DNA from: JAVBOO01 sp031550435
GTDB taxonomy: Bacteria > Bacillota > Clostridia > Lachnospirales > WRAX01
Direction: 5' to 3'
DNA: 64,000 bases
NCBI GenBank assembly: GCA_031550435.1
Contig: JAVBOO010000008.1
Span: 12,292-76,291, forward strand
The position numbers and the translations under genes were made by a program. The notes beneath the pieces are model-generated. The model was not told the DNA's origin, searched no databases, and saw only the letters and a list, made by a program, of their open reading frames with translations. Each line of letters begins with the position of its first letter. The first letter of the stretch is position 1. This document shows, in pieces, positions 44,136 through 53,686 of this stretch.

Positions 44136-44333
44136 TTAAGCGTGGAAGCTTCCGCTTATGTTGTTATTGATAACGTAGTAACATGTTTGCTCTTCGGGTT
44201 TGTAGTAGAGCTGAACAGTTTCGATATCTTTAACGAGATTTCCTTCGGATTTCCAGATTTCCTTCACGGTATCAACAAAGCTTCCGCAATCGGTTTTTCT
44301 GCCGTTAAGTTCTATAAACAAATCTGTTTTCAT
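44136..44333 (-). CDS. Small DUF6465-like protein
   Basis: 65 residues; ATG behind AAGGAGG. Reads FIELNGRKTDCGSFVDTVKE then VQLYYKPEEQTCYYVINNNI. The KPEE..(C/A)YYVIN ending recalls DUF6465 proteins of Clostridia, which have no known function. Strong promoter and terminator of its own suggest a well-expressed small protein. Confidence 0.65.
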   Translation of the reverse strand: MKTDLFIELNGRKTDCGSFVDTVKEIWKSEGNLVKDIETVQLYYKPEEQTCYYVINNNISGSFHA

Positions 44334-44421
44334 GTGTCCTCCTTAGTACTTGTGGGGTGATTTTGAAATATTCTTTGACTGAAGCGTTAAAGCGCTGTTT
44401 TGCTTATTCAAGCTTTTCATA

Positions 44422-44450
44422 AGTCTACTATTTGAAAAAAGACTTGTCAA
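44422..44450 (-). promoter_or_regulatory. Promoter of the DUF6465 gene
   Basis: On the minus strand TTGACA (44445-44450), 17-bp spacer, TAGACT (44422-44427), about 90 bp before the start codon. Confidence 0.7.
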
Positions 44451-44510
44451 GAAAAATTTACCAAAAAATCACCGTGCTTTTGTACAATATTTCGAAGGAC
44501 TAACGGCGTA

Positions 44511-44700
44511 TTCAACTGATTAAATACACAGTGTTTACTTAGGTAGCGCTGATTTGATCAAACGGTTGCGCCCGCAAGGGGCAACCGCAAGCACCCGCTC
44601 AGCACAACAAAGGCCGCATAACGGCCGCTTAGGACGAGGATGCGCGGATTAAATTAGCCGAGTATCTGTCCAAAGTCAATTACTCGGCGTTTATTTAACA
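44511..44700 (+). repeat. Repeat family B, copy 2 (about 170-190 bp)
   Basis: GCGCTGATTTGATCAAACGG, GTTGCGCCCGCAAGGGGC, ACGGCCGCTTAGGACGAGG, ATGCGCGGATTAAATTAGCC, then TCCAAAGTCAATTACTCGG. An extra ATTAAATACACAGTGTTTAC end lies at the left. Confidence 0.75.
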
Positions 44701-44714
44701 ATACTCGGCGGATT

Positions 44715-45374
44715 TTATGTTTCGCTGTAGTATTCCGTGTTTTCGGGGTCGAAAAACTCAATTTTTGAGATCGAAACCTCGAACGCCATTTTTTCGAGAA
44801 CTTCTTCGTCGTTAAGCTTTTTCTGGTACACTCGGCTCTGCATTCTGCCCCGTATCCCGATATTATCCCCTACTTTCAGCTTTGAAGCGAAACGCGAGTT
44901 TCTGCCCCAAGCGATACAGGGTATGTAGTCCGATTTGTTGTATGATCTGTTTGTGGCGAGCAAAATATCCGCGATTTCTCTTCCGAAAGGAGTTGTTCTG
45001 TAGTTCGGAGGCTTGCAGATGTATCCGTTCAAATAAACGTCGTTCGGGTTTTCGTCGGGTATCTCATCAAGTATCGCGATGTCTTTGACGAATATAGTCA
45101 GTACGAGCTTGTTTCTGTTTTCTGACTCGACATAGTTGTTATATGAACGGATTTGTCCTGTGAGCTTTACACATGTTCCGATTCCGCAAATTTTCCGGTC
45201 AAAAAGTCTTTCCGATACCGTTATTGGCAGGATATCGGTGTTTTCACTCAGCCTGGATACTTCGAGATCAAAGCGATAAAAGCCCTCGCCGAAAACCTCG
45301 TGACTGAAAGTAAAATCAGAGACTACAATACCAATCAAAGTTACGCAGTTGTTGCCGACCGTTTCCTGAAGCAT
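44715..45374 (-). CDS. SSB-like protein with two OB folds
   Basis: 219 residues. Two SSB/PriB-type OB folds follow each other. First half: NCVTLIGIVVSDFTFSHEVF and VKLTGQIRSYNNYVE. Second half: DVYLNGYICKPPNYRTTPFG, REIADILLATNRSYNKSDYI (adjacent), IPCIAWGRNSRFASKLKVGD and GIRGRMQSRVYQKK. The second fold is closest to classical SSB. There is no acidic DDDIPF-type tail, so it is unlikely to be the main replication SSB. Such proteins are common in Clostridia beside the normal Ssb; the role is unclear. Confidence 0.82.
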   Translation of the reverse strand: MLQETVGNNCVTLIGIVVSDFTFSHEVFGEGFYRFDLEVSRLSENTDILPITVSERLFDRKICGIGTCVKLTGQIRSYNNYVESENRNKLVLTIFVKDIAILDEIPDENPNDVYLNGYICKPPNYRTTPFGREIADILLATNRSYNKSDYIPCIAWGRNSRFASKLKVGDNIGIRGRMQSRVYQKKLNDEEVLEKMAFEVSISKIEFFDPENTEYYSET

Positions 45375-45397
45375 ATTTTTTCTCCCTTCACGACTGT

Positions 45398-45418
45398 AAG
45401 TTATAGCTTTTATAACTT
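45398..45418. promoter_or_regulatory. Perfect 8-bp inverted repeat upstream of the SSB-like gene
   Basis: AAGTTATA and TATAACTT are separated by GCTTT, 24 bp upstream of the start. It could be an operator or a weak hairpin; no regulator is known. Confidence 0.4.
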
Positions 45419-45482
45419 TATTCGGGAAGGACGAAAAATATACTTGCCTCGCGATGTTGCGTCCGGGAAAAAGCCTTGAGGA

Positions 45483-46235
45483 CTACTGTCTCAGAACCAT
45501 ATAACTGACGGTCTCTATCCCCCGGATTTCGAGAAAGTCTCTGAGGGCCGCGGAAGACAGCACTTTTTGCTCATGCACTCTTGCTATGTTGTGAGAGCTG
45601 CCCGACAAGAGGTTCGCGTCCACATAGCCCGGGTGACACATGATTTCGACGATCGGATTCCTGCCGGCGGCTTCGTTTTCAAGCCTTGTAAGTAGAGCCG
45701 TTAAAAATTCGAGCGTAGCCTTTTCTGCGCCGAATTCGGTAACAAGCTTGTCGGGTGATTTTCTTTCGGGATGTAACCTCTTATTGTTCAGCCTCATCGG
45801 TATATCAAATTTTTTGGACAGCGAGCACGCAACGTCGAATACGCCGTCGTGCAAATGGATATGGTGATGTGAGTCCAAGTGTGTAACATCGATATCTCTT
45901 GTAATCGCCCAGTTGATTTGCGCGGTCAGCTCGGCTTCTACCTCGGTCAAATTGATTTCCGCGAGCTTTTCGAGCAGGGAGCGTCCGAAAAAATTGCCGG
46001 AGCTGTCAGTGAACGAAGAGCAGCAGTTTGTCAGAGGGCGCCCTTCAGTCAAGTTTAGATGAATGCCTACTCCGAGGCCTTCGTTTTCTTTCGCGAGCAG
46101 AGCGGCATGTTTCGCGCAGGGCATATTCGTCATCAGTGTAGTCGAGCGTATGGCTCCGTATCTGTAACTGTCGATTATACCGAAGTTTACAGCCCTGCTG
46201 TATCCGAAGTCGTCGGCGTTGAATATTATACGCAT
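45483..46235 (-). CDS. YdjC/ChbG-family carbohydrate deacetylase
   Basis: 250 residues; ATG at 46235 behind GGAG (a TTG four codons earlier lacks spacing). The metal site is seen in IIFNADDFGYSRAVNFGI (Asp-Asp), GIHLNLTEGRPL and DVTHLDSHHHIHLHDGVF. A conserved CHPGYVD follows near residue 210. These enzymes remove an acetyl group from amino-sugar oligomers such as chitobiose. No sugar-uptake genes are adjacent, so the substrate is not indicated. Confidence 0.92.
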   Translation of the reverse strand: MRIIFNADDFGYSRAVNFGIIDSYRYGAIRSTTLMTNMPCAKHAALLAKENEGLGVGIHLNLTEGRPLTNCCSSFTDSSGNFFGRSLLEKLAEINLTEVEAELTAQINWAITRDIDVTHLDSHHHIHLHDGVFDVACSLSKKFDIPMRLNNKRLHPERKSPDKLVTEFGAEKATLEFLTALLTRLENEAAGRNPIVEIMCHPGYVDANLLSGSSHNIARVHEQKVLSSAALRDFLEIRGIETVSYMVLRQ

Positions 46236-46378
46236 ATGGTTCTCCAATCAAAACAAAATTAAAACGGGATACCGGCCGAGAGAGAGCTATGGGCGGCCTG
46301 TCACGGGGCAGTTTCGGCATAAATGTTTTCAGGCGTTTAACCGAGTAGGCTTCCGTATCGACGTTTATCGGGCTTTTG

Positions 46379-47311
46379 TCAAACACGTCTTAGTATAGCC
46401 TGATTGCAGCCTTGATATAATCCCTCTCTTGCCAAGGTTTTGTCGATCGCCGACAAAACCTTTCTTTTGTCTCGGCTCCACAATGGCCCTATAAGCGTGT
46501 TTTTGTCCCCGTCTCCCGTGAGCCTGTGTATCACGATATCTTTTGGCAACAGGGAAACGGTTTCGCATATAACGCGGATATAATCGTCAAAATCGACAAG
46601 AGTGAAAGCGTCGTTTAGGTACATCTCATGCAGCGAGCTGTTCTTTAATACGTGCAGCAATTGCAGCTTGAGGCCGGAACTGCCGTTTTCGACCGCAAAG
46701 CGCACGGTGTTTTTAAAATCGTCCGAGTTTTCACCGGGCAGACCGTAAATCGCATGGGTTACGATGTTTATACCGATAGTGTTAAGCTTTTCGCAGGCAG
46801 AACTGTATTCTTTGCTTGTGTGCAAGCAGTTCATGCGCTGTTTTGTTATATCGGACGAGCTTTGCAGACCCAGCTCGACGAAAACGGGCAGCCGCCTGTT
46901 CAGGTCGTTGAGTACGGAGCAAATCTCGTCGCTGACACAATCCGGACGCGTGGCAATCGATACCGCTACTGCCATTGGCAGACGGGCGGCAAGATCGTAG
47001 AGCCCGATCAAATGCGATATGTCACCGTAGGTATTTGTGAAGCTTTGCAAATACGGCATTGTTGCTTCCGGTATCCACTTGTCCTTAATATAACATATAT
47101 ACTCGTCAAATTGAAGTTTTATGTTATCTCCGGTCATTGTGAAATCGCCCGAGCCTTTTTCGGAGCAAAATGCGCAGCCGCCCGTACCTTTTGCGCCGTC
47201 GCGGTTCGGGCATGTTGCTCCCGAATTAAGCGGTATTCTTATAACTTTTTTACCGAAACGTTTTTTACAGTAAAAGTCGAAACTGTGATAGCGTTTATTA
47301 TCCCAAAACAT
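46379..47311 (-). CDS. YhcC-type radical SAM protein (TIGR01212 family)
   Basis: 310 residues. The N-terminus carries the family's cysteine pattern TCPNRDGAKGTGGCAFCSEK, with the three radical-SAM cysteines, followed by YICYIKDKWIPEATMPYLQS and YGDISHLIGLYDLA. The C-terminal TGDGDKNTLIGPLWSRDKR is also typical. The family has a radical SAM fold with an Elp3-like C-terminal part; its reaction is not established. It is probably in one unit with the deacetylase gene, though 143 bp separate them. Confidence 0.9.
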   Translation of the reverse strand: MFWDNKRYHSFDFYCKKRFGKKVIRIPLNSGATCPNRDGAKGTGGCAFCSEKGSGDFTMTGDNIKLQFDEYICYIKDKWIPEATMPYLQSFTNTYGDISHLIGLYDLAARLPMAVAVSIATRPDCVSDEICSVLNDLNRRLPVFVELGLQSSSDITKQRMNCLHTSKEYSSACEKLNTIGINIVTHAIYGLPGENSDDFKNTVRFAVENGSSGLKLQLLHVLKNSSLHEMYLNDAFTLVDFDDYIRVICETVSLLPKDIVIHRLTGDGDKNTLIGPLWSRDKRKVLSAIDKTLAREGLYQGCNQAILRRV

Positions 47312-47440
47312 TTTTGCCTCATTTTTTAGAAATATAGTGCATTTTACTAAAAATCGGTATATAATACGATAATCCGTTTAGTAAGCGCGGAATAAAAACG
47401 TCCGCGTTTTCGGAATTTTATATAAGAAGGAGTTGAAAAA

Positions 47441-48829
47441 ATGAGAATTTACATCAAGGACATTTTCAAAAATCCATCCGCATATCTTGACAAAGACATC
47501 ACGGTTTGCGGTTGGGTAAAGACAGTCAGAGACAATAAAACCTTTGGTTTTATCGACCTTAACGACGGAAGCTTTTTCAAGAATTTACAGGTGGTGTTCG
47601 CCAATAATCTTGATAATTTTGAGTCCGTATGTAAGCTCAATGTCGGCTCCTCTGTTACGATTAAGGGCAGAATAGTCGAAAGCGTCGGCGCAAAGCAGCC
47701 TTTTGAGCTCAAGGCGCTTGAGCTTGTTGTAGAGTCCGCCGCGCCGCCCGAGTACCCGCTTCAAAAGAAACGCCACAGCTTTGAGTACTTGAGGACGATA
47801 GCGCATCTTCGCCCGAGAACGAATACGTTTCTTGCGGTATTTAAGGTTCGCTCACTGATATGCTATGCAATCCATAAGTTTTTCAACGAGAGAAACTTCG
47901 TATATGTTCACGCTCCGCTTATAACGGCAAGTGACTGCGAGGGAGCGGGGGAGATGTTCAGGGTTACGACTCTTGACATGAACAACCCTCCGAGGGACGA
48001 AAAGGGCGCTATTGATTACAGCAAGGACTTTTTCGGCAAGCAGGCCTTTTTGACGGTCAGCGGTCAGCTCAATCTTGAAACGTTTTGCATGGCGTTTGCG
48101 GATGTTTATACGTTCGGTCCGACGTTCAGAGCCGAAAACTCAAATACGCCCAGACATGCGGCGGAGTTTTGGATGATAGAGCCGGAGATCGCCTTTGCAG
48201 ATATACACGACAACATGAACCTCTGCGAGGACATGCTCAAGTATATTATAAACTATGTTCTTGAGAACGCACCCGAGGAAATGGAATTCCTGGACAGCTT
48301 TGTCAGTAACGGGCTTGTTGAAAAGCTCAGAAATGTCGCAAATTCCGATTTCGGCAGGGTGACATATACCGAAGCGATAGAGCTGTTGCAAAAAGCGGAT
48401 GTCAAGTTCGACTATAGCGTATTCTGGGGCATGGACATCCAAACAGAGCATGAAAGATATCTGAGTGAGGTTGTGTTCAAGCGTCCTGTTTTTGTTACGG
48501 ACTATCCCAAGGAAATCAAGGCGTTTTACATGCGTATGAATGACGATGGTAAAACGGTTGCGGCAATGGATTTGTTGGTTCCTGAGATAGGCGAGCTTTG
48601 CGGGGGCAGCCAGCGTGAGGAGAGACTCGACATGCTGGAGAAACGCCTTGAGGAGATGAAGCTCGACAAAGAAACCTATTGGTGGTATCTGGATCTCAGA
48701 CGCTACGGCGGAGTCAAACACGCGGGTTACGGTCTTGGTCTGGAAAGAGCGGTCAGATATATTACGGGCATGGCAAACATCAGGGATGTTGTTCCTTTCC
48801 CGAGAACGGTCAATAACGCTGATTTTTAG
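47441..48829 (+). CDS. asnS: Asparaginyl-tRNA synthetase
   Basis: 462 residues; ATG behind AGAAGGAG. N-terminal OB-fold anticodon domain ([20 protein letters not shown]), class II core with [21 protein letters not shown] (motif 2), the Asn-specific region and motif 3 [16 protein letters not shown]. Presence of AsnRS means Asn-tRNA can be made directly. No T-box or other leader structure was noticed in the 130-bp upstream gap. A terminator follows. Confidence 0.96.
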   Translation: MRIYIKDIFKNPSAYLDKDITVCGWVKTVRDNKTFGFIDLNDGSFFKNLQVVFANNLDNFESVCKLNVGSSVTIKGRIVESVGAKQPFELKALELVVESAAPPEYPLQKKRHSFEYLRTIAHLRPRTNTFLAVFKVRSLICYAIHKFFNERNFVYVHAPLITASDCEGAGEMFRVTTLDMNNPPRDEKGAIDYSKDFFGKQAFLTVSGQLNLETFCMAFADVYTFGPTFRAENSNTPRHAAEFWMIEPEIAFADIHDNMNLCEDMLKYIINYVLENAPEEMEFLDSFVSNGLVEKLRNVANSDFGRVTYTEAIELLQKADVKFDYSVFWGMDIQTEHERYLSEVVFKRPVFVTDYPKEIKAFYMRMNDDGKTVAAMDLLVPEIGELCGGSQREERLDMLEKRLEEMKLDKETYWWYLDLRRYGGVKHAGYGLGLERAVRYITGMANIRDVVPFPRTVNNADF

Positions 48830-48853
48830 TCCGCTCGAAGTTGTTATAATTAT

Positions 48854-48888
48854 AAGCCGCGCCAAACCGCTGTTTGACGCGGCTTTTG
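48854..48888 (+). terminator. Terminator of asnS
   Basis: AAGCCGCG-C-CAAAC and GTTTG-A-CGCGGCTT around CGCT, followed by four T. Confidence 0.75.
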
Positions 48889-49049
48889 CTATGAACTCGT
48901 ATTTTGAACAGTAATATTATATAACTAAATCCGTGCGGCAGTCAACTGTTTAAAATATAAGAATAATAAATCTGATAAAACGAATAATTACTCAATATTA
49001 AGCCGATAAAAAAGATTGGCTGCCCAATCTTTTATCAAGCATATAAATA

Positions 49050-49172
49050 CTAATGCACAAGAAACGGAAGTATACAACCCATTACCATTATAAGAGCCAG
49101 GAAAACGGCAATTATCATTACCGCCTTTCTTTTGCGTTCGACTCTTTTGTCTGTTTTTTTATTTTTCATCAT
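49050..49172 (-). CDS. 40-residue single-pass membrane protein
   Basis: Two adjacent ATG codons follow GGAGG. The peptide has a basic start (MMKNKKTDKRVERKRKA) and one membrane helix (VMIIAVFLALIMVMGCILP), ending FLVH. The layout resembles small DUF4044-type or other clostridial tail-anchored microproteins, but I cannot assign it. The ribosome site and charge pattern make it a likely real gene. It is alone in the gap between asnS and a family B repeat. Confidence 0.65.
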   Translation of the reverse strand: MMKNKKTDKRVERKRKAVMIIAVFLALIMVMGCILPFLVH

Positions 49173-49291
49173 AGCCTCCATTTTAACCGGTAAAAAACAT
49201 GTTTTAATTATTTAACCCCGTCACATTTTGTCGCGCTGCGGGCCCTAGCGAAACTGCTGCGTCTTATCTGGCGAAAGGTTTAATAGTAGCA

Positions 49292-49448
49292 GTAAGTAAA
49301 CGCTGATTAATTTGACTTTGAACAGATACACGGCTGATTTAATCCGCGCATCCTCGTCCTAAGCGGCTGCCATACAGCCTTTGTGCGGAACGGGATGCTT
49401 GCGGTTGTCCCTTGCGGGCGAACCGTTCGATTAAATCAGCACTTGCTT
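49292..49448 (-). repeat. Repeat family B, copy 3 (about 157 bp, reversed)
   Basis: AGTAAACGCTGATTAATTTG at the left, then GATTTAATCCGCGCATCCTC, GTCCTAAGCGGC, GCGGAACGGGATGCTTGCGG and TTCGATTAAATCAGCACTTG at the right. It reads as the reverse complement of the 27.3-kb copy. Confidence 0.75.
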
Positions 49449-49515
49449 AAAAATACTTTTATTTTGCAGGAATTTATTATATAATAAAATTATTCAATGT
49501 ACAAGAAGGTGCGTT

Positions 49516-50160
49516 ATGAATTTGCCTCCGTTTCTTATAACAATCGTTGCATTCGCTTTAGTGTTAAACATTGTTTTGGCCGTTAGAAGCAGGTCCAAAA
49601 ACAAAGGAGTCGAAAAATTTATCGAGGAAGAATATGCCGCAGATAACGCTCCGATCAAGCCGATACCGGCAGAAATGCTATATGTTCCCGACACCTCTGT
49701 ATTACCGCTGACAAAAAAATACGACCTGGACGAAAGAAATGCGGAGAAGCTCAAGCTTAAACAGGAAAACGTTTCAAGAAAAGCGTCGCTTGGTATGCTG
49801 CACTTTTTGAAATCGCCGACGAATAAAGAGCTTAAACTGGCTTATGGGGGTTTGAACCTGCAAAAGGTAGTGTTGCTCGAAGAACATTTTTCGCAGTTCA
49901 TGTTTGCCGTGTGCGGTCTTGGCGAATTTTTGAGCGATAACGGACTGAACGAAGATGCCTCAGTATGCTTTAATTTTTGTGTTGAAGCAAACTGCGATAT
50001 AAGTAAGCCGTATATTTTCATGTCGAATGCGTATGCTGAAAAGAAGGACATAGCGAAAATTAAGGGAATCAGAACGCGCGTTGAGGGACTTTCGATTCCC
50101 GCAAAGGATAAAATTATCGCACATTTAGACTCGCTGCTCACAGGACAAAACGCCGAGTAA
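49516..50160 (+). CDS. Unrecognised membrane-anchored protein with helical-repeat C-terminus
   Basis: 214 residues. One N-terminal membrane helix (PPFLITIVAFALVLNIVLAV), then a basic stretch and a soluble domain. Residues about 115-205 are helical and look like one or two TPR-type hairpins (ASVCFNFCVEANCDISKPYI and later DKIIAHLDSLLTG). No catalytic motif. It sits 35 bp upstream of a glycosyltransferase gene and is probably co-transcribed. Function not known. The ribosome site is AAGGTGCG. Confidence 0.6.
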   Translation: MNLPPFLITIVAFALVLNIVLAVRSRSKNKGVEKFIEEEYAADNAPIKPIPAEMLYVPDTSVLPLTKKYDLDERNAEKLKLKQENVSRKASLGMLHFLKSPTNKELKLAYGGLNLQKVVLLEEHFSQFMFAVCGLGEFLSDNGLNEDASVCFNFCVEANCDISKPYIFMSNAYAEKKDIAKIKGIRTRVEGLSIPAKDKIIAHLDSLLTGQNAE

Positions 50161-50194
50161 ATAAAACAGTTATATCACTATACCGGAGGAAGCC

Positions 50195-51496
50195 ATGAAC
50201 ATTGGAATGTTTACCGACACATATTACCCGCAGATAAACGGCCTTGTCACGTCGCTGAAGATGCTTGAGAAGGAAATGGCGAAAAGAGGTCACAGGCTTT
50301 TCATCTTTACTACATCTTACCCCACAGCCGAAAAAAATACCGAAAACGTTTACAGACTTCCGAGCATTTCACTAAAATTTTCACCTTCTCACAGGGTAGC
50401 CATTATTTATCCGCCGAGACTGCTGGTGGGAATGAAAAAATTCAAACTGGATATTGTTCATACACATTCGGAATTTCCGCTCGGGATTTTCGGCAAACTT
50501 GTTTCCGAGGTTTACGGGAAGCCGATAATTCACACGTATCACACGCTTTGGGAAGAATATGTTCATTATTTCGGCCGCAGCAGGATTGTTACGAAAAACA
50601 ACGCGAGGCGTTATTCCAGGTTGTTTTGCAACGGTGTTGACGCAGTTATCGCTCCGACCGAAAAAACAAGGCGCATACTTGAATCGTACGGCATTAAAAA
50701 AGAAATGGCGGTTATACCGACAGGCATAGACTTTGAACCGTTTAAGCCGTCGAATTATACGAAACAGGAAACGGACGATTTGAAAAACGAGCTCGGTATT
50801 CCGCTCGACGCGCCAATAATAATGAACATCGGCAGAATCGGCAAAGAAAAGAGCATCGACAAAATATTGTCCGGTATGCCGGAACTGCTCAAAACCGTGC
50901 CGAAGCTCCGTTTTGTCATCGTCGGAGACGGGCCGGCGCTCGCCGGACTGAAAGAGCTTTCGGCGGAGCTGGGCATTGAAGGCAGCGTCGATTTCCTCGG
51001 TTCAAGGCCTTGGACCGAAATCGGAAAATATTATCGGCTCGGAGATGTTTTTGTCAGCGCGTCCTGCTCGGAAACACAGGGGCTGACATATGTGGAAGCG
51101 ATTGCTTCCGGTCTGACGGTTGTGGTTAGGGAAGACGACTGCTCTAAAGAGATAATCACAGACGGCGAAACGGGCTTTTGCTTTTCCGACAACGAGGGCA
51201 TGATAAAGGCGATTATCGACGCTCTTAACATGACGGAGTCCGACCGGGAAGCGATGCGCGTCAAAGGCTATGAACGCATTCAGGGTCTTTCTGCCGAGAG
51301 ATTCGCCGAAAACATAGAAAACTTTTATATGAAAGTGATAGACAGGTACAACGAAAAGCGCAAAAGCAAGGGGATTATTCCGCCGCTGCGTTTAAGACTG
51401 ATCAAGGCGCTGAAACGCGACTATAACAAAGGGAAAGAAACTAAGGACAACAGCGGCGAGCTTGCCGAGGACACAAGAAGCGACGATATAATATAG
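50195..51496 (+). CDS. GT4-family glycosyltransferase (diacylglycerol glucosyltransferase-like)
   Basis: 433 residues; ATG behind GGAGGAAG. Opening MNIGMFTDTYYPQINGLVTS, then HTHSEFPLGIFGK, HTYHTLWEEYVHYF, IPTGIDFEPF and the GT4 acid motif SETQGLTYVEAIASGLTVVV. The opening and the HxHYHTxWEEY-like region are typical of enzymes that put glucose on diacylglycerol for glycolipids or lipoteichoic acid anchors. The acceptor is inferred. About 45 charged residues at the C-terminus follow the catalytic part. Confidence 0.88.
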   Translation: MNIGMFTDTYYPQINGLVTSLKMLEKEMAKRGHRLFIFTTSYPTAEKNTENVYRLPSISLKFSPSHRVAIIYPPRLLVGMKKFKLDIVHTHSEFPLGIFGKLVSEVYGKPIIHTYHTLWEEYVHYFGRSRIVTKNNARRYSRLFCNGVDAVIAPTEKTRRILESYGIKKEMAVIPTGIDFEPFKPSNYTKQETDDLKNELGIPLDAPIIMNIGRIGKEKSIDKILSGMPELLKTVPKLRFVIVGDGPALAGLKELSAELGIEGSVDFLGSRPWTEIGKYYRLGDVFVSASCSETQGLTYVEAIASGLTVVVREDDCSKEIITDGETGFCFSDNEGMIKAIIDALNMTESDREAMRVKGYERIQGLSAERFAENIENFYMKVIDRYNEKRKSKGIIPPLRLRLIKALKRDYNKGKETKDNSGELAEDTRSDDII

Positions 51497-51572
51497 CAAA
51501 CAGGCTGTATCTGACGATTTTTAAAATCGCCCGGGTACAGCTTCGTTTATGAGAAGCAAAGGAGGAGGAATC

Positions 51573-53612
51573 TTGCTGTCCGCTAATGTTTTAACAGTGA
51601 AAGGCGTTGGAACGGAGAGGGCGAAACGACTTGCGGACATGGGCATACATACGGTGGGGGATATTATAAGCTGCTATCCGAGAGATTATGAGGACAGGAG
51701 CGCTGTAACGCCCATACCGGACGCGGTTCCCGAAAGGATAAACACATTCATAGGCTGCGTAGAGACTAAGCCTAAGCTTTCGTATGTCAAGGGCTACAAA
51801 ATCGTTAAAGCAAAGATCTCCGGAGACGGGGCGGACATCGAGGCCGTTTGGTTTAACCAACCCTATCTAGTTTCGTATTTCAGGAAGGAACTGCGCTATG
51901 TTTTTACCGGCAAGGTCGGGGAAAGGCTCGGCAAGCTTCAGCTTGAGAATCCGGAATATGAGGTTTACAGTGAAAATTCTGTTAACAGCGGGAGAATAAT
52001 ACCGGTTTACAGAGTGACATCGGGCATAACGCAAAAAACTTTGCGCAAGCTTATCGGCTCTGTTATCGAGCAAGCCGTTCCTCTTTTGGAAGAGTTTTTA
52101 CCGCGGGATATTCTTTTGGGTTACGGGCTGGCGCCACTGCAAGATGCCGTCAGGAATATACACTTTCCCGAAGATAACGAGAGCTTTTATTCCGCCAGGA
52201 CAAGACTCGCCTTCAACGAGATTTTTATCGCTATGCTGTCGCTCTTGAGACTTAAAGAGCATATCAGGGTGCGCAGTTCGGTAAAAATAAACGATTTTAG
52301 CGCCGAAGCCGTTACGGATAAGCTTCCGTATGAGCTCACGGGGGCTCAAAAGCGCGTGCTAAACGATATTTGCGCGGATTTCAAGAGCGGATGTGCCGCG
52401 GCCAGGCTGATTCAGGGAGATGTCGGCTGCGGAAAGACAGCGGTCGCCGTAATAGTGTCATACATAGCGATAAATAACGGCTATCAGGCCGTTATGATGG
52501 CTCCGACCGAAGTGCTTGCAAAGCAGCATTACGAAAGCTTTTCGGCTTTGTTCGGACAAGAAATCGAAACGTTTTTTTTGTCGGGTTCGGTATCGGCAAA
52601 GGAGAAATTAAGAGTATATGAGCATATCGCGAGCGGAAAAGCTAAAATGATAATCGGTACACATGCTCTTATAGAGGAGAAGGTCGAGTTTTGCAGGCCG
52701 GGCCTTGTTATAACCGATGAACAGCACCGCTTTGGAGTCATGCAGCGGCTGAGCCTGACGAACAAGGGAAACGCCCCCCATTCGCTTATAATGTCTGCCA
52801 CCCCGATACCCCGGACACTTGCGCTCATGCTCTACGGAGATTTGGACATATCGGTTATAGACGAGCTTCCGCCCGGAAGACAGCATATAGATACCTTTGC
52901 CATAGATTCGTCAAAGAGGGCCGCGTTTTACGGATTTTTGCACGGTGAGGTTAAAAAAGGCAGGCAGGGCTACATAATCTGCCCTGCCATCGAAGAAAAC
53001 GAAATGGATGACATGAAGGCCGTCGTCAGCTATGCCGAAGGCGTGAAACGGCGCTTTCCCGATCTGAGAGTGGCCTTGTTGCACGGCAGGCTCGGCGGCA
53101 AGGAGAAAAACAACGTAATGACGGCGTTTGCCGCACACGAAACAGATATTTTGGTAACGACTACCGTTGTCGAGGTCGGGGTGAATGTTCCGAACGCGAC
53201 AATTATGTTTATAGAAAATGCCGAGCGTTTCGGTCTGTCTCAGCTGCACCAGCTTCGTGGAAGAGTGGGGCGCGGTTCGGAAAAATCTTATTGCATTTTG
53301 CTGTCCGACTCTAAGGCGAAACGGACAAAGCAGAGGCTTGATATTATGTGCGGAACAAACGACGGTTTCGAAATTTCCGAAATGGATTTAAAGCTGCGCG
53401 GTTCGGGTGATTTTTTCGGCACAAGGCAGGCAGGAATGCAGGAGTTCAAAATAGCGAATCTGTATGAAGACGGAGCCATACTTGCAAACGCGAGAAAAGC
53501 CGTAAAAGAAATTTGCGGCTCAGAGGAATTTAAACGCACGGGCAGGTATCCGGGTCTCATAGAGGCCGAAGTTGAGCAATATTTACGGAACGGGGCGAAA
53601 ATTTCTATTTAG
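51573..53612 (+). CDS. recG: ATP-dependent DNA helicase RecG
   Basis: 679 residues from a TTG at 51573 that has a well-placed AAGGAGGAGG; an ATG 24 bp earlier lacks spacing because that site lies inside the frame. Unwinds branched DNA at stalled forks. N-terminal wedge domain (VKGVGTERAKRLADMGIHTV, CYPRDYEDRS), Walker A QGDVGCGKTAVAVI, DExH motif ITDEQHRFGVMQR, SATPIPRTLALMLYGDLDIS, and the C-terminal QLHQLRGRVGRGSEKSYCIL motif. It leads a run with rsmD and coaD, though rsmD has its own promoter. Confidence 0.95.
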   Translation: MLSANVLTVKGVGTERAKRLADMGIHTVGDIISCYPRDYEDRSAVTPIPDAVPERINTFIGCVETKPKLSYVKGYKIVKAKISGDGADIEAVWFNQPYLVSYFRKELRYVFTGKVGERLGKLQLENPEYEVYSENSVNSGRIIPVYRVTSGITQKTLRKLIGSVIEQAVPLLEEFLPRDILLGYGLAPLQDAVRNIHFPEDNESFYSARTRLAFNEIFIAMLSLLRLKEHIRVRSSVKINDFSAEAVTDKLPYELTGAQKRVLNDICADFKSGCAAARLIQGDVGCGKTAVAVIVSYIAINNGYQAVMMAPTEVLAKQHYESFSALFGQEIETFFLSGSVSAKEKLRVYEHIASGKAKMIIGTHALIEEKVEFCRPGLVITDEQHRFGVMQRLSLTNKGNAPHSLIMSATPIPRTLALMLYGDLDISVIDELPPGRQHIDTFAIDSSKRAAFYGFLHGEVKKGRQGYIICPAIEENEMDDMKAVVSYAEGVKRRFPDLRVALLHGRLGGKEKNNVMTAFAAHETDILVTTTVVEVGVNVPNATIMFIENAERFGLSQLHQLRGRVGRGSEKSYCILLSDSKAKRTKQRLDIMCGTNDGFEISEMDLKLRGSGDFFGTRQAGMQEFKIANLYEDGAILANARKAVKEICGSEEFKRTGRYPGLIEAEVEQYLRNGAKISI

Positions 53613-53615
53613 TTG

Positions 53616-53644
53616 TTTACTGATTGCGTTTTTTGTTGTATAAT
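53616..53644 (+). promoter_or_regulatory. Promoter of rsmD-coaD
   Basis: TTTACT (53616-53621), 17-bp spacer, perfect TATAAT (53639-53644), immediately after recG. Confidence 0.6.
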
Positions 53645-53686
53645 CAGGGTTAATGATTCGAAACGTTTTACGCCTACAGGTGGATA

